Positions 23,526-39,599 of a stretch of DNA of 64,000 nt are shown in pieces; the stretch's first letter is position 1; each line of letters opens with the position of its first letter. Source of the stretch: Ceratotherium simum simum (lineage: Eukaryota; Chordata; Mammalia; Perissodactyla; Rhinocerotidae); assembly GCF_000283155.1 (NCBI RefSeq), contig NW_004454177.1, positions 6,649,060-6,713,059 on the forward strand, given 5' to 3'. The notes below the pieces were generated by a model. It was not told where the DNA came from. It did no database searches and was given only the letters and a program-made list of their open reading frames with translations. The position numbers and the translations under genes were made by a program.

Positions 23526-24276
23526 CCCTTAAATGTGCCAAAAAAATGAAATTATTTTAAAAATAAAAACAAACGGAAGTTAATATCATCCTTAAGAGTT
23601 CTTTTTAAAATGCCACGAGATCTCTTGGGATAACTGGAGACATCCTTGGGTGGCACAAAACCACAGTTGTGGACTGTCACCTAAGCTCAAAGCACTGCTG
23701 TAACTTTATCCCACTGTACTTTCCGTTTGGCCGAAAAGAAACCCAGTTTCCTGGAGCCGGCTTCCATTTGGATTCCAGCTTTCTGGCTCCTGATGTGGGT
23801 TTGTGGTTTTCAACTGCCTGCAGTTTAAATAGAAAAGACTAGAAGGCCTTCGTGGATTGGAAAAGAGAGTAGTTACGCGTCATGTAGTTCAGAACTTTGA
23901 CCAGTGGGTGTCTCTGCAGACAAGGGAGAGGGTTCCTCTCCACCTTAGAGGTGGAAGACGGATTTTCTAGTTTGAGGAAAACTGTGGAGGAAATGAAGCA
24001 AACAAAGGTAGGTCAGTTACCTACAGAAATCCATCCCAATAGTATACTTTTTTCTTAACCAACAGGTGGAAAGGCTGGTAGAAAACCTAAGCGAACACCA
24101 GTCTTAATGCAAGGCTGCTGCTGTACAAGCAGAGTCTCCACTGTCTTCCAAAAGACGCAAGGCGGTTTGAAGGGGAGCACTTAAAACCGAGAGGCAGTTC
24201 CCAAGGCAGGTGTGGCAGAGAAGATGGCTCTTTAGTCAGGAGAGATGTGAAGATGAAGGGAAAAGAGGAAAGATGC
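23526..24276. other. No gene; unique intergenic sequence
   Basis: No recognised repeat or coding exon. Confidence 0.45.
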
Positions 24277-24291
24277 AGTTCTGTAGGTTTA

Positions 24292-24493
24292 AAGATTTTA
24301 TTTATTTTATTTTTTCCCCCCAAAGCCCCAGTGGATAGTTGTGTGTCGTAGCTGCACATCCTTCTAGTTGCTGCATGTGGGACTCGGCCCCAGGATGAAC
24401 GGAGAAGTGGTGCCTCGATATGCACCCGGGATCCGAACCCGGGCCACCAGCATCGCAGTGCGCGCACTTAACCACCAAGCCACAGGGCCGGCC
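24292..24493 (-). repeat. ERE1-type SINE (variant subfamily)
   Basis: Exact 15-bp duplication AGTTCTGTAGGTTTA at 24277-24291 and 24494-24508. It shares variant bases with the copy at 13505. It is the last ERE before the SIK3 promoter. Confidence 0.96.
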
Positions 24494-24508
24494 AGTTCTG
24501 TAGGTTTA

Positions 24509-26120
24509 GAACCAGGGAAATCAAGAACTTCCCTCTGAGGTGGACCTCTGAAGTTTAACTCCCCTTAAGGAGCATACACTTTTGTGAAAAAAGTTGTCCT
24601 GGATGAATTTTTTTCCTCTACTAAATGTATTTTCCCATTGATTGTCCTTATAAAACCAAAAGTGTATTTACCTGAGGAAAATATTGATTCCAAATGATAA
24701 TATAGTCACATCTAAGAATGCAGAAAACCTTTAAAAAAATCATACTTAAAGATCTTTTTGGATGATTTAAAGGGTAATTATTTAATAATAATCTAAAAAT
24801 GCTTAAACCATATCCTAGAACATATGCAAAGTCGTAAGGGTAATTTTTATGTTTTGTGTAGTAGCTTGAATGGTTCCATTAAGAAGAAAACTGTGGACAA
24901 GCTCAAAAGAAAATCCCCAACTGAAAGCCTATTTAGCTTCTCTTAAGCCCCTTCCCTGAGATATTTTATAGCAGGAGACTGTGTACTTACCCCGGCTGCT
25001 CAGACCTGTGTCTGGAGACCCAGGGAAGCACTGGGACATGACTAGGTTCATCTGGGATAGGAGGAGGAAAGACAACAGGCACACAGCTAGGGTGGAAATG
25101 CAGAAGGCAGCCCTAACAAACAGAAGGCGCCCATTCAGCTCACACGGAGAACCAGGGCGCTGAGTGCTCTGACAATGTGTATCCAACAGGGCCCTGATTT
25201 CTATGTGATGGCAGAATTTATAACCGGCTAATAATTTCCTTGTTGGGGAATATGTGACCTGTAAATATTCTATGATGTTGCCTTTTGGCATACAGAATTT
25301 GTAAACAATACTTCCGTGTCAACTGAATGCCCGTATAATGCTAGCCTCTTGCAGAGCAGTAACGAGTTGGGCCAATGTAAAGTGAGGGGCTGAACTTTCT
25401 CCAAGGTCCCAATGGCTCTGAGAATTTGTGGGGCTACATCGTGAGGCTGTTTTATTTCGGGTTGCTGGTAAACTGCCCTGCAGACAGGCTAAGTGGGCCT
25501 TTAAAATCATAAAACAGTTAATGTAGTACCTCCCACTGCTTATATCACTCTCAGGTCAAACCTACATCCTCACTTCTAGAAGTTTCTAAACGCCTATCAT
25601 ATCCATCAAGAATGCCTTGGTTTGCCCTTTTCAAATTCTAGAAACAAGACACAGTGACATTATGGAGGAAAATGTCTCATTTTCATCTTTGAATCTATCT
25701 TTTGCTTTTCCAGAAAAGCGTGAGTTGGTTATGGAGGCTGATTGGGAGCTGGGTGGTGGCTAGCTCTCTGCCTCCACCCTGGACTGCAGGGGCTCCAAGA
25801 ATTCAGGCCCAAGTCACTCCTCTGAGTCTGTAGCAAGGCAGGAACACACCTACCCGCCTGTTTCCTAAGAGCACCAGAACTACACAATAAGCAGTGAGTC
25901 CCTCATGGCGCTGTTTACAAGTGAAGCCATCACAGGTACTTCAATCAGTTTTGTCTGTTGTTCTTTATTGATATGCTTCAGTGCCTGCTCTGTCCTGCTT
26001 TCAAGAACTCTCCAAGTCCTCTTCTTCCTTGGGTCTAAACTGAGGTCAGTCACCCTGGGCTTCTGGAGAAATCCCTTTTCCCACTAGCTCCTACCTTGGC
26101 AGAGCTTGTAACCCAGTAGG
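24509..26120. other. No confirmed gene; SIK3 5' flank, possible antisense exon
   Basis: Apparently unique DNA. A 120-codon minus-strand frame (25291-24929) with a hydrophobic stretch crosses a strong donor-like GGGGTAAGTA on the minus strand at about 24990. I have no family match and do not call it a gene. Confidence 0.4.
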
Positions 26121-26124
26121 GGGA

Positions 26125-26345
26125 GATCTTAGGCTCCAGAGGTAGGCTGCCTGGGTTTGAATCCCAAATGGATCGCTTTCTACTCTGTGACTGTGGCCAA
26201 TTCACTTAATCCCTCTGCGCCTCATTTTCCTTATCTGCAAAATGGGGATAATAATATCATCTATCTCACAGGGTTGTTGAGGTAAATGAGTTCGCTTATA
26301 CAAACTGCTAAGCATAGTGCCTGGCAAATTGTTTTTATGATTGAC
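26125..26345 (+). repeat. MIR SINE, sense
   Basis: GGCTGCCTGGGTTTGAATCC, TCATTTTCCTTATCTGCAAA, ATGGGGATAATAATATCATC and AGCATAGTGCCTGGCA give a near full-length MIR. Confidence 0.92.
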
Positions 26346-28224
26346 TGTGGGTTCCTCGTAAAACCTAACTCAGTCCTTGGTACCCAATAAATCCTTATTA
26401 AATACATACATCTAAACTATTTTCCTTTTTCCCTAATGATCTTCTTTGATTAGTCTCTTCCCCAATTTTCTATATTCTTCTCACCAAAGAGGACTCTTTA
26501 GAGAGATCTCCAAGTCTTTGTCCAAGTCTCAATGGGACACACCATTTGCTGGCCTCAATCCATATAAGCAGGGAACCTAAATGACAGAACAAACGCAGCA
26601 TACACATTCTGGTCATTATTAGGGGCAAGAATGATCTACCTCTTCTCTTGGGAAATTAGACTGATGCTCCATTTTCCAGTTTCTCCCCAGAGGCCTCTTT
26701 GTTTTTGACACCCTCCAGGGAGCAGCAGAAGTTGTGGTACTGGGTGTTCAAATGATCTCCGAGGGTGGAGGAGACGCTGTAAAGTCACTAGTGACAATGG
26801 TTTCAGGGCTGCTTCTGTAGCCTCCAGAGTAAAAGATGTTTTTTCCTTGCCTTACCAGGCTGCTAAGGTTTCTGTTGAGACTCCTCATCCCTGCCCGCTC
26901 CGCCACAGGGAGATGGTAAAACTGGGACCCTGGGGCCCAGCACCAAAGTTAATGTAGAGTCCCTGCTCCAGGCAGGTAAGTGAGGTCATGAAGTGGTAAA
27001 AGAGGCTGGCCTTTTATCTGGGATCGAATGCAATGAACCAATGAAAGGGCTTAACCAGAGCAAGAAGCCTAGGTTTGCTTCATCTTTATCCTTATTTGCT
27101 AGTAAAGGAGCCAATTAGTGTTAATTGTGTTGGCAATGTGGAACAGCCACCAGAGAATTGATCTAAGACAGTTGTAGAATGACCCCTCTGTCCCAACTCA
27201 TAGTCAGATGGAGAGTCAGAGCACTTAATATCTTTTGGTCAGAGAGAGTAAACATGCATTCTCCTTGTCACACGTTTACAGCGTCCTGGGTGTCAGTTTT
27301 TAATACTGTACATGCAGTGACCTGACAACACAGTTCTGCCAGTGACAGACACAGATGTGGATGGATCAGGACTGAACTGAAGGAATACATTTTAACGTTG
27401 GAGCATTCACATTCTTCCCTCCTCCCCTCAGCCTGCCAAAGACCACCTTGTTATTGAAAGCCCAGTTGCCTACCCCTCCCCATCCCACCTAAAGCAGTAA
27501 AGTCAATCTACTTAATAAAGGGAGGGAGGAAAAAGAGGAGGGGGAAATCAGGGAGCTAGTGAGGGGCTCTGGAGGGTGTGGAATATCAGATAACAGAGCA
27601 GGGAAGAAAAAGAGATATGAGATTAATTGTTGAAGTTATGAATTTGGTCACCTTTAATATCCTTGGAGAGTCACTAGTAAAGATGGAATTTTTATTTCAT
27701 GATTTACTTATTTCTTTTGCCTAACAAGCGGTTTGTCTTTAACCATGACGTGGCTCACTGGACAGTGTGCACCACTGCTTCATCAGGGTTATACAAGTGA
27801 CAGAAATAGGACGCAGGCACTTTGACAGTCATTGAGCTCTAGAATTGTTCAGAGATGGGGTGGGAGGAAGGAAAATGACGTACCTTCCCTGGCCCTCACC
27901 CACCCAATGACTGGAATGCGTGTTTGGGCTGGTTTCTGCGTCCTTGAACACGCAAATCTTAGTTTCTCCATCCCCCTATATTCGGTGACAATTAGATTGG
28001 TTGTACTGGGTGAGTTGGGTTTTGTAAGAAGAAGGAATTTTACTGAAGAATTCCCCTGCCTCGCTACCAACTTGGTTACAGTTTCTTCAACACTGCAGCT
28101 ATTCCTGCCTTTGTGGCCTCAAGGGCTAAAGTGGGACAAGGCTGGTATTTTTGGTGATGAGAAAATATTTGGTTTTAAGGGAGGCTGGGTGACTGCTGAA
28201 CTGGGACAGAGGTCACAGTAGGGG
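26346..28224. other. No gene; proximal SIK3 upstream region without young repeats
   Basis: Apparently unique sequence. A purine-rich stretch with GGGAGGGAGGAAAAAGAGGA lies near 27520. It may hold promoter-proximal regulatory elements, but none can be named with confidence. Confidence 0.5.
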
Positions 28225-28526
28225 TCACCGTAGCGATTCCTGGGGCGACTGGGGGCTGGCTTCGGGTCAGGCATCGGGTACCCCCGAGTCGGGAACGCTG
28301 CAGCGGCTTGGGACTGGCTGGCACGCTGGCGGTGCCCACTGTCTCCTCCCCAGAGGGGGGCACCCGGGAGCCGGCGCCTGAGGAACAGGGCCCACGCGGG
28401 AAGGTCGAGCTCGCCGGTGAGGTCACGGTTGCCATGGCTCTGGGCAGTGACGCGCGTCGGCACGTGACGAGCGGTTGCCATGGCGCCGGGCCCCGGCGGC
28501 GCGGGCGCCCCGCCTCCCGGAGTGAC

Positions 28527-28764
28527 NNNNNNNNNNNNNNNNNNNNNNNNNNNNNNNNNNNNNNNNNNNNNNNNNNNNNNNNNNNNNNNNNNNNNNNNNN
28601 NNNNNNNNNNNNNNNNNNNNNNNNNNNNNNNNNNNNNNNNNNNNNNNNNNNNNNNNNNNNNNNNNNNNNNNNNNNNNNNNNNNNNNNNNNNNNNNNNNNN
28701 NNNNNNNNNNNNNNNNNNNNNNNNNNNNNNNNNNNNNNNNNNNNNNNNNNNNNNNNNNNNNNNN
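28527..28764. other. Assembly gap (238 N) inside SIK3 exon 1
   Basis: A run of N interrupts the CpG island between CCCGGAGTGAC and the coding part of exon 1. The human long-isoform leader is Ala/Gly/Pro-rich, so the missing DNA is probably extreme GC sequence that was hard to sequence. It should hold the native start codon and about 40 codons. The stated gap length may only be an estimate. Confidence 0.98.
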
Positions 28765-32567
<3,803 letters not shown>

Positions 32568-32812
32568 TGGTAAGAGCGTGAGCTTTGGATAAGGCTGCCT
32601 GGGTTTGGATTCTCTGCTGCTTCATAGCTGGGTGATCTTGGGTAAATTATTTCACCACTCTGTACTTGGATTTCCTCATCTGTAAAATGAGATGACAGTA
32701 GTCCTTACCTCACAAGACTGGGTGTTATGAAGATTAAATAAGATAATGTATGTGAAGCTCTTACAACAGTGCCTGGCACATGGTAGGCGTATAGTAAATA
32801 TTATCGTCATCA
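32568..32812 (+). repeat. MIR SINE, sense
   Basis: GGTAAGAGCGTGAGCTTTGG, CTGCCTGGGTTTGGATTCTC, CATAGCTGGGTGATCTTGGG and CAGTGCCTGGCACATGGTAG are clear MIR text. Confidence 0.93.
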
Positions 32813-34084
32813 TTATCATTATCAGATGCTGTAGATCCAAAGATGAGTTAGACATAGTCTCCCTTTCCTGCTTTTCCCCTCTTTGGAACAGTTCATGAAT
32901 GCATATGCCGTTTGTTTTGTGCAGGTAGATGTCATCTACCTGCCGTGATGATATGCTGTCAGGGTAAAAAAAATACTTTGCTGTTGTTTCAGGTGCCACT
33001 TTGAGAGATTTGGGTTTAACTCTTGTGGACTGTGGGCTGATTTCATGAAATTGGCATTTTAAAACATAATTTTTCATTAGTTAAACTTTTTAAAAACAGT
33101 TATGAGACTTGCCTAATGAAAACTGTGACTAACACTGGCTTTTATTTGGGCTGCCTTGAATATTCAGTGTGTTTGTGTAACTACTCATTGTCATATTGGT
33201 AATGGAACAGAGTTTGTTTGAATGCAGTCTTTTCTTCAGAGCGTCGCTTAAATTTGGTGGAGAATATGAAGAAATATTCCTACAAGCTTAAGAACACATT
33301 TGCACTTGGGCGTGGAGTGTGCTACTCTAGAAGGCCAAGGTCAGGATTCTTAACTTTAGATATTACACAGAGAAAACATTTTGCCCCATGACACTGTTCC
33401 AAATATTGACCAGCCAGGACCTATGTGTGTGCTGTGTGGTTTTGTGCAAAGTCATTTCCAGGAGGAGAACAACTCAAAGTGGGCTAATAGTATTATTTTC
33501 ACTTGTAAGGAAGAGTTTAATGAATCAGATGAGATGATACTTTGTGCTCATTAGAAGGCCGAAAACAAGATTCTTTGGTAAATAGAGAATTATGTCAAAA
33601 AGAAATTGAAAGCAAGATTTACATTAGTTACGTTTGAGGAGGATAGTTCCATCCCTACGTAATCTAGAAATGACTATTGAAGGATGACTAACTTCACTTT
33701 GATATAGTTGTGATGGCGTTACTAACTGTTGAAACTTTGTGAAGAGCTAAGATTGATTTGGATTAGTCTCTCCACAGTCAGAATACCAGTATTCCACTTT
33801 CAACATCAAAGCTGTTTATTTTAACATTCTGACTTTGGTGCCAGCTCCCTAGAAAGTCATAGATCTGGCTCAAGCCAGAGGTGCCCAGACTAGTTATTTC
33901 TGTGCCAGAAGTGCTGTTTTCATTTTCCAAGCATCAAGCTGGCTAATGTTTTCTAGTTCACAGCATAAAAGAGAACAAAATGGATGCTTTGAGAAGAATA
34001 AGAAAGGCTCTCTACTCATCAGAGCCACTATAATTCTAATAAACACCTAAACCTCTCTGCACAGAGATGGAGCCTTTCCCTTAT
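32813..34084 (+). other. SIK3: SIK3 intron 1, unique sequence
   Basis: A short near-palindrome, GTAGATGTCATCTACC, occurs near 32925. Nothing else is recognised. Confidence 0.5.
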
Positions 34085-34720
34085 CCATTCATTCATTCAA
34101 CAAATATTTACTGAATCCAAATTTTGTGTCAGGTTCTATCCTGAGCTCTTGAGTACGCCAATAAACAAGAGACAAAAAGCTCCTGCCTTCTTGGAGCTTA
34201 CTTTCTAATGGGAGAAGACAAACAAGAAACATGTAAACAAATAAATAGCTTCATATAGTGATGGATACTATGAAGAAAATAAACGGGCTAGAGAGTGTTT
34301 GGGGAAGGGTGCTGCTTCAGGTAGAGTGGTCAGGGAAGGCCTTTCCAGGATGGTGATATTTGAGCTGACACCTGAATGATGAGAAAGAGCCAGCATGGGA
34401 AGATTTGGAAGATGGAATATTTAATGCAGAAGGGATGGCAAGTGCAAAGGTCCTGGGGTAGAAATGAGCTTGGTTTGGCCAAGGATTAAATCCAAGGTCG
34501 TAGTGCCTGGAGTTTAGTGAACAATGGGGAGGGTGGTAAGGGATGAGGTCAGAAAGTTAGACAGGGGCCAGATCATATAGATCTTATAGGCCATTTTATG
34601 GAATTGAGTATGAAACGAGGAATTAAGTATTGACATCAGAGGATATCTAAGCAAAGCACTGACATCATCTGATTTATGTTATTAAAAACTCATGCTGGTT
34701 ACTTTATTGTTAAGGGTAAA
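34085..34720 (-). repeat. L2-related ancient repeat, antisense
   Basis: It starts CCATTCATTCATTCAACAAA, then TCTTGGAGCTTACTTTCTAA, GGTCAGGGAAGGCCTTTCCA, CAAGTGCAAAGGTCCTGGGG and GGCCAGATCATATAGATCTT. The left 300 bases fit antisense L2; the rest is a common ancient repeat whose family I cannot fix. Confidence 0.65.
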
Positions 34721-35783
34721 AAAGCTTTTTCTGATGAATTTCTTCAGATAGAGGAGGTGTTCAATTTTAACAACTTATATTCTTTCACACTATAAGAGGA
34801 TGGCAAACATGATGAGCCAACAAATATTTGTTGATTTTTTTGGGCACAAAAAAGATCTTAGAAATGTTCTCTTCCAACTCTTTCTTTTCCAGAGGCTAGA
34901 AGGATGGCCTTAATGGAATTTAGAATCTCAGGCTTTTCAGGGGCTATTAAAGTAGTTTAGACCAATTATCCATTAGATTCATGGCTCTTTTGGGTATCCC
35001 TCCCACTTGCCCAGAATCCTTTAGCTAGTTAGTAGGGGAGCTGGAATTAGCATCTAGGCACCTCTGCTCCTAGTTAACTCTACTCTGACCCCTCCATCAC
35101 GGAAAACATTGCCCTCGCCCTCTGAGCACTTGATCTTTTATTAGAGAAGTGAGATATACCTACTAATTAAAGTCTAAGATGTTTATCCTTTCTTTTAAAA
35201 CAAACTCCAAAAGGGAAATGTCATGATGAGAGGAAAATTTCCAAGTAAGAGGAAGAGTAAATATACCCACACTGTGTTTCACCTATCCTTTCTCATTATT
35301 ACACTCCATCACCCCTGCCACTTACCAGCGGTCGCCCATGGATCCATCGCTTTGCCTTTAAATCTCCTACTCAAATATGCCTAGGTGCCCCCTTGACAAG
35401 ACTGAGGTGTCAAAAAAGTCTTTCTAAATACTAAGGAAGTAAAAAGGGAAAGCAATAGACATAAAAGGCAATGACCATAAACACAGTCTGCCTATTATAT
35501 AGTGTTTCTTTTGCCACTATATCTAGCACACTCCCAGGGAATATGAGTAATTATACTTTTGCTCTGTTGGGCTGGTCTGGTCTGTCTTTGAAGGTGCTTT
35601 TCTTAGATGGACACCTCACTTAGCAGATCACTACTAGTTTCCAGGGGATGGCGCCATCTTATGATTCATTAAGAGAACTGGTCACCAAGGTACATACTTT
35701 GATGTCACAGTTGAGGGCCAAGAGAACCACTTATCTAGGGCTTCTCATGTGGGGTTCTCGTTTCTGGTCTAAAAGCTATGCCC
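34721..35783 (+). other. SIK3: SIK3 intron 1, unique sequence
   Basis: No recognised repeat or exon. Confidence 0.45.
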
Positions 35784-36107
35784 AGGGCCGGCCCCATGGC
35801 TTAGCGGTTAAGTGTTCTCGCTCCGCTGCTGGCGGCCCAGGTCTGGATCCCAGGTGCGCACCGACACACTGCTTCCTGGCCATGCTGAGGCCGTGTCCCA
35901 CATACAGCAACTAGAAGGATGTGCAGCTATGACATGCAACTATCTACTGGGGCTTTGGGGAGAAAAAGGAGGAGGATTGGCAATAGATGTTAGCTCAGAG
36001 CCGGTCTTCCTCGGCAAAAAGAGGAGGATTGGCATGGATGTTAGCTCAGGGCTGATCTTCCTCACACACACACAAAAAATAAAAAATGAAAAATAAAAAA
36101 ATAAAAT
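35784..36107 (+). repeat. Composite ERE SINE
   Basis: ERE1-type body to TATCTACTGGGGCTTTGGGG, then two GGAGGATTGGCA...TTAGCTCAG...CTTCCTC units and a long A-rich tail. Flanks AAAAGCTATGCCC (35771-35783) and AAAAGCTATGCCT (36108-36120). It is the first ERE downstream of the SIK3 promoter. Confidence 0.94.
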
Positions 36108-36120
36108 AAAAGCTATGCCT

Positions 36121-37224
36121 GTTCCCCAGGTGAATGACCTCAGCCATCAGGTGAGTCTCTGCCCCCTTCTAGTAGTGAGTAGCTTGGTCCCGTCTGGTAT
36201 AATGCATAATATAGGACAGTCATACTGTCCTGTGGATGACTGATAACATCCAGAGGATGAAAATTATATACATTGTTGTGGACTTTTGTCCTAATGTTAT
36301 AAATAGTTGTTAAATAAATGGCCTATGCAATGTCTTTGAGAAGCCTCAACAGTTGAGGATGAATTAGCTTGAAAGGGCTTCTTTTGGATCTATTCAGAAT
36401 AAAATTCCATCAACCAGTACAAAACTGTTGGATGTGCTCTGGCGAAGTTATGTTAGGAACATATTTCTGTTTAGAAGGTGTGGGATCCACTGTAGACAGG
36501 GAGTCTCTGGCCACTGGTAAGTATTTCATCTCAGAATTTAGCTTGTCAGAGAGGTAGGAACCAGTTGCTAATGCTCAGCCTCGTTTCTCAGAAACTGAAG
36601 GGGAAGGAGAATCAAACCCATCGTCCTTTTAAGCTTCTCTGTGTATGCTGGGCTCACTCAGTTGGATACTTCTGGCCAGTTTTCTTAAACTGTATTCGGG
36701 TTTTGATTAGAAAGTTCTGAGAAATTATCAAATTTCTGCCTAGTTTTAGCTCCAGTGCGTGCTTACCACCGGTATGCTTTATTTCTCATTGCTTCCTCCA
36801 GAAGAATTGAATGTGAAAATTTAGGCTAGCTAACCACATTTCTTGAGACTGAATTTTTTTGGAGAAGAAATTTTTCATTCATTTCATCCATCCATCCAGT
36901 AAACTTTTGAAAAATTATTTATCATAAACTTGGAATGGATATTTGGCACAAAATTCAAAAAGTACACATTTGTATATAGTATATAGTGTGTAATTCAAAA
37001 AGTGCACATTTGTATGTCTGCCTGCCACCCCAAAACCTCAGGCACACAATTTTTAGTCTTGTTTTATAGACGTTTATTAAGGGCTTCCCTGGATCAGTCC
37101 AAATATTAGATGCTGTTTATTTTCTGGCAGTGCTCTGACATACTTGAAATTTCTAAAAATCATTTTACTTAAAAAAAAAGAAAAGAAAATTCTAACTTGT
37201 AACGCTTGTTAGAGGCACAGTGTG
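36121..37224 (+). other. SIK3: SIK3 intron 1, unique sequence
   Basis: A short local repeat, AATTCAAAAAGTACACATTTG and AATTCAAAAAGTGCACATTTG in part, lies at about 36953-37013. Nothing coding. Confidence 0.45.
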
Positions 37225-37345
37225 ATGGTTTGACGTAAGCTCCCTCAGGGCAGGGATTCTCATCTGTGTTTGCTGCTGTATTCCCAGTGCCTACTACAGG
37301 GCCTGTAAATACTCATTCAGTGACTGAATGAAAGGATGAAAAAAA
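37225..37345 (+). repeat. L2 LINE 3' end
   Basis: AAGCTCCCTCAGGGCAGGGA, TATTCCCAGTGCCTACTACA, and a TGACTGAATGAAAGGATG end. Confidence 0.78.
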
Positions 37346-38094
37346 TGGGAGCTGAGTTGGTTTTTATTCTCTTAATACATCTTACAATTTTACTATTGAA
37401 ATTTCCTATCTTGAGTTAAGATGTTAAAGAAAAGTAATTTTCTACCCTTTTCTCACAAATCTCTGGGTAAGGAGATTTCACAACCTTTCTGGGCAAGTAA
37501 TTTATTTTTGGCATTTCTCAAACTTTCATTATTAGGCAGTTCAGTATATCTCAAGTAAATCCTGCCATTTAAATCTGAGTCCTTTACTTTAAATAGAGGG
37601 TTCTTTCATATCCGGGCTCCCAGTAGGTTACTTCCTGGAGAAGGCCCCACAGGTATGGTCAGTATAGTCAGCCTGTGCTTCGTTTTCCCTCTTCTGCCTT
37701 GGAGTGTCTTTCCACTATTTGTTGAGTTACCTCTTGTTCTTTTCTTTATACTAAATGATCTGATTTAAAAACAAAAATAAAACAACTTTCCTGTCACTGG
37801 GCCTTAATTTCAAATGGGTTGCTTTTAATGATTCTTACCTTTAATGGACTAATTCAGCTAGTATTTGTTGTGTCATCTGTATGCAAAAAGTAGCCACTAC
37901 TGGTACTAGAAGACAAGAAAATAAATTTTATTCTTGTCAGGGTATAAGAAGGGTTAAGTTAAAGGAGCAGTTGAATGCTTACAGCTTGAACCTGATAGAC
38001 GAGGAAGACGAGGTATTAAGCAGAAGTTCTCTTACTTCAACCCACTTGCTTATTACTGGCTCTCTTCTACCACCTTGCCCTGTTTGTTTCTGAT
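37346..38094 (+). other. SIK3: SIK3 intron 1, unique sequence
   Basis: No recognised repeat. A 70-codon frame at 37881-38093 has no domain. Confidence 0.45.
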
Positions 38095-38600
38095 TTTAAA
38101 AGTAATTTGTGCTTCTGGGAGAAATTTGGGAAAACTCAGAAAATTATAAAGAAGGAGTAGGAAAAAAATCACCCATAATCCTGCCACCAGGAGGCAACAA
38201 TTATTAATATTGGAAAATACATAATTGGGATCATATTGGTATACTATTTTATTTCTCCCCTCCATCATTATAAGTATTTTCCCATCATTAGAAACTATTT
38301 GTAAACATCAATTTTAATGGATGTATATTTTTCCATTATATGACTGCTATTATTTTTTGAACCTTTTTCATACTTGAAGGTTCTTCCCAGTTTTTCACTG
38401 TTAGAAGTTTGCTGTGATGACCATTTTTGTGCATGAATCTTTGATGCATTTCTGATTTTTTGCTCAGGATAGGTTGTTGGAAGTGAAATCACTAGGCCTT
38501 AGGGTACCCATGTTTTTAAGATACCTGATACATATATTGCCACATTGCTGTCCAGAAAGGTTGTGCCAGCGCTGGCCTCCCCAGCAGTATATGAGAAGGC
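38095..38600 (-). repeat. Old L1 fragment, antisense
   Basis: CACCCATAATCCTGCCACCA, TTTTAATGGATGTATATTTT, GAAGTGAAATCACTAGGCCT, TGCTGTCCAGAAAGGTTGTG and CCCCAGCAGTATATGAGA match reverse-complement old L1. Confidence 0.78.
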
Positions 38601-38944
38601 CTTCTTTCTTTGTCTTGCGTGTTTCTGCCTTTCTTGGCTTGGGAGCAGAGGGCTTCTAAGTCTCAGCTGCACCTCTAAACCTAGGGTGATAGATACAGGA
38701 CAGGTCAAAAGATGGTTAGGGCAGCTGCCTGATCTTTCTCTCCCTGAACTAAACCTAGACAAGGAGAGAAAAGATTAAGTGTGACTCTAACCTTCCAATT
38801 GTTTTTTATGAGTCATCATTCTCTCCTGATCTTTCACAAGGAGACATAAACCTAAGTTGGAGAAATTGCTGAAGGAAAGAAGAAAGGTTAATGAGAAGTA
38901 GACTCAGATTACCCGAACCTTTAATTTTTAAATAACTATTCTTT

Positions 38945-39198
38945 GAGCCAGCCCTAATGGCCTAGAGGTTAAAAAGTTCAGCCCACTCAGCTTTGGCAGC
39001 GGAGTTGGGTTTCCAGGCATGGAACCACACCACTTGTCTGTCAGTAGCCATGCTGTGGCGTTGGCCCACATAGAAGAACCAGAAGAGCTTACAACTATAT
39101 ACAACTATGTCCTAGGGCTTTGGGCGGGAAAAGGAGGAAGATTGGCAACAGATGTTAGCGTAGGGCAAATCTTCCCCTGCAAAAAAACCAAAAAACAA
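38945..39198 (+). repeat. Old diverged ERE SINE
   Basis: Head GAGCCAGCCCTAATGGCCTA, TTAAAAAGTTCAGCCCACTC, middle CAACTATGTCCTAGGGCTTT and tail GGAGGAAGATTGGCAACAGA. It is the most diverged ERE in the window and appears to be an older subfamily. Flanks are only weakly similar. Confidence 0.85.
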
Positions 39199-39599
39199 AA
39201 AACCATATTTTGGTAAACTTGAGTGAGAATTTCAGAGATTTAATGAAGGTTGTAAATTTCTCCTCCCTGTTTTTGATGGTGAGAAGGTGGTGAAGAAGAT
39301 TGTCAGGGAGTTAATTATGTGAGTAAACATGGTGATGCTGCAGCCCTATTAGGTTTAGATTTGCTTTATGCATGTACTGTGTGCATTATTTAAGAGATTG
39401 TCAGGGGTAATTGGGCCATATGGGATACTGTTCTTAGAATGTTTTGGGGTTACCACTGTTGTATTTTGGGCATCTGATGATATGCTCTATCTCCAATAGA
39501 AGGCCTCTTAAGTTTGGGTTATGATTGGCTTAGTTAATTGGGGGAAAAAACAAACGAAGCAGGAAAATTAGAAATATGCATATATACTTTTAATATTTT

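Noticed and set aside
24087..24467. 126-codon minus-strand frame
   Set aside because: Half of it is the ERE1 SINE at 24292-24493; similar MYVIAAHPSSCCMWDAASAWPEKR frames recur at every antisense or sense ERE and are not genes.
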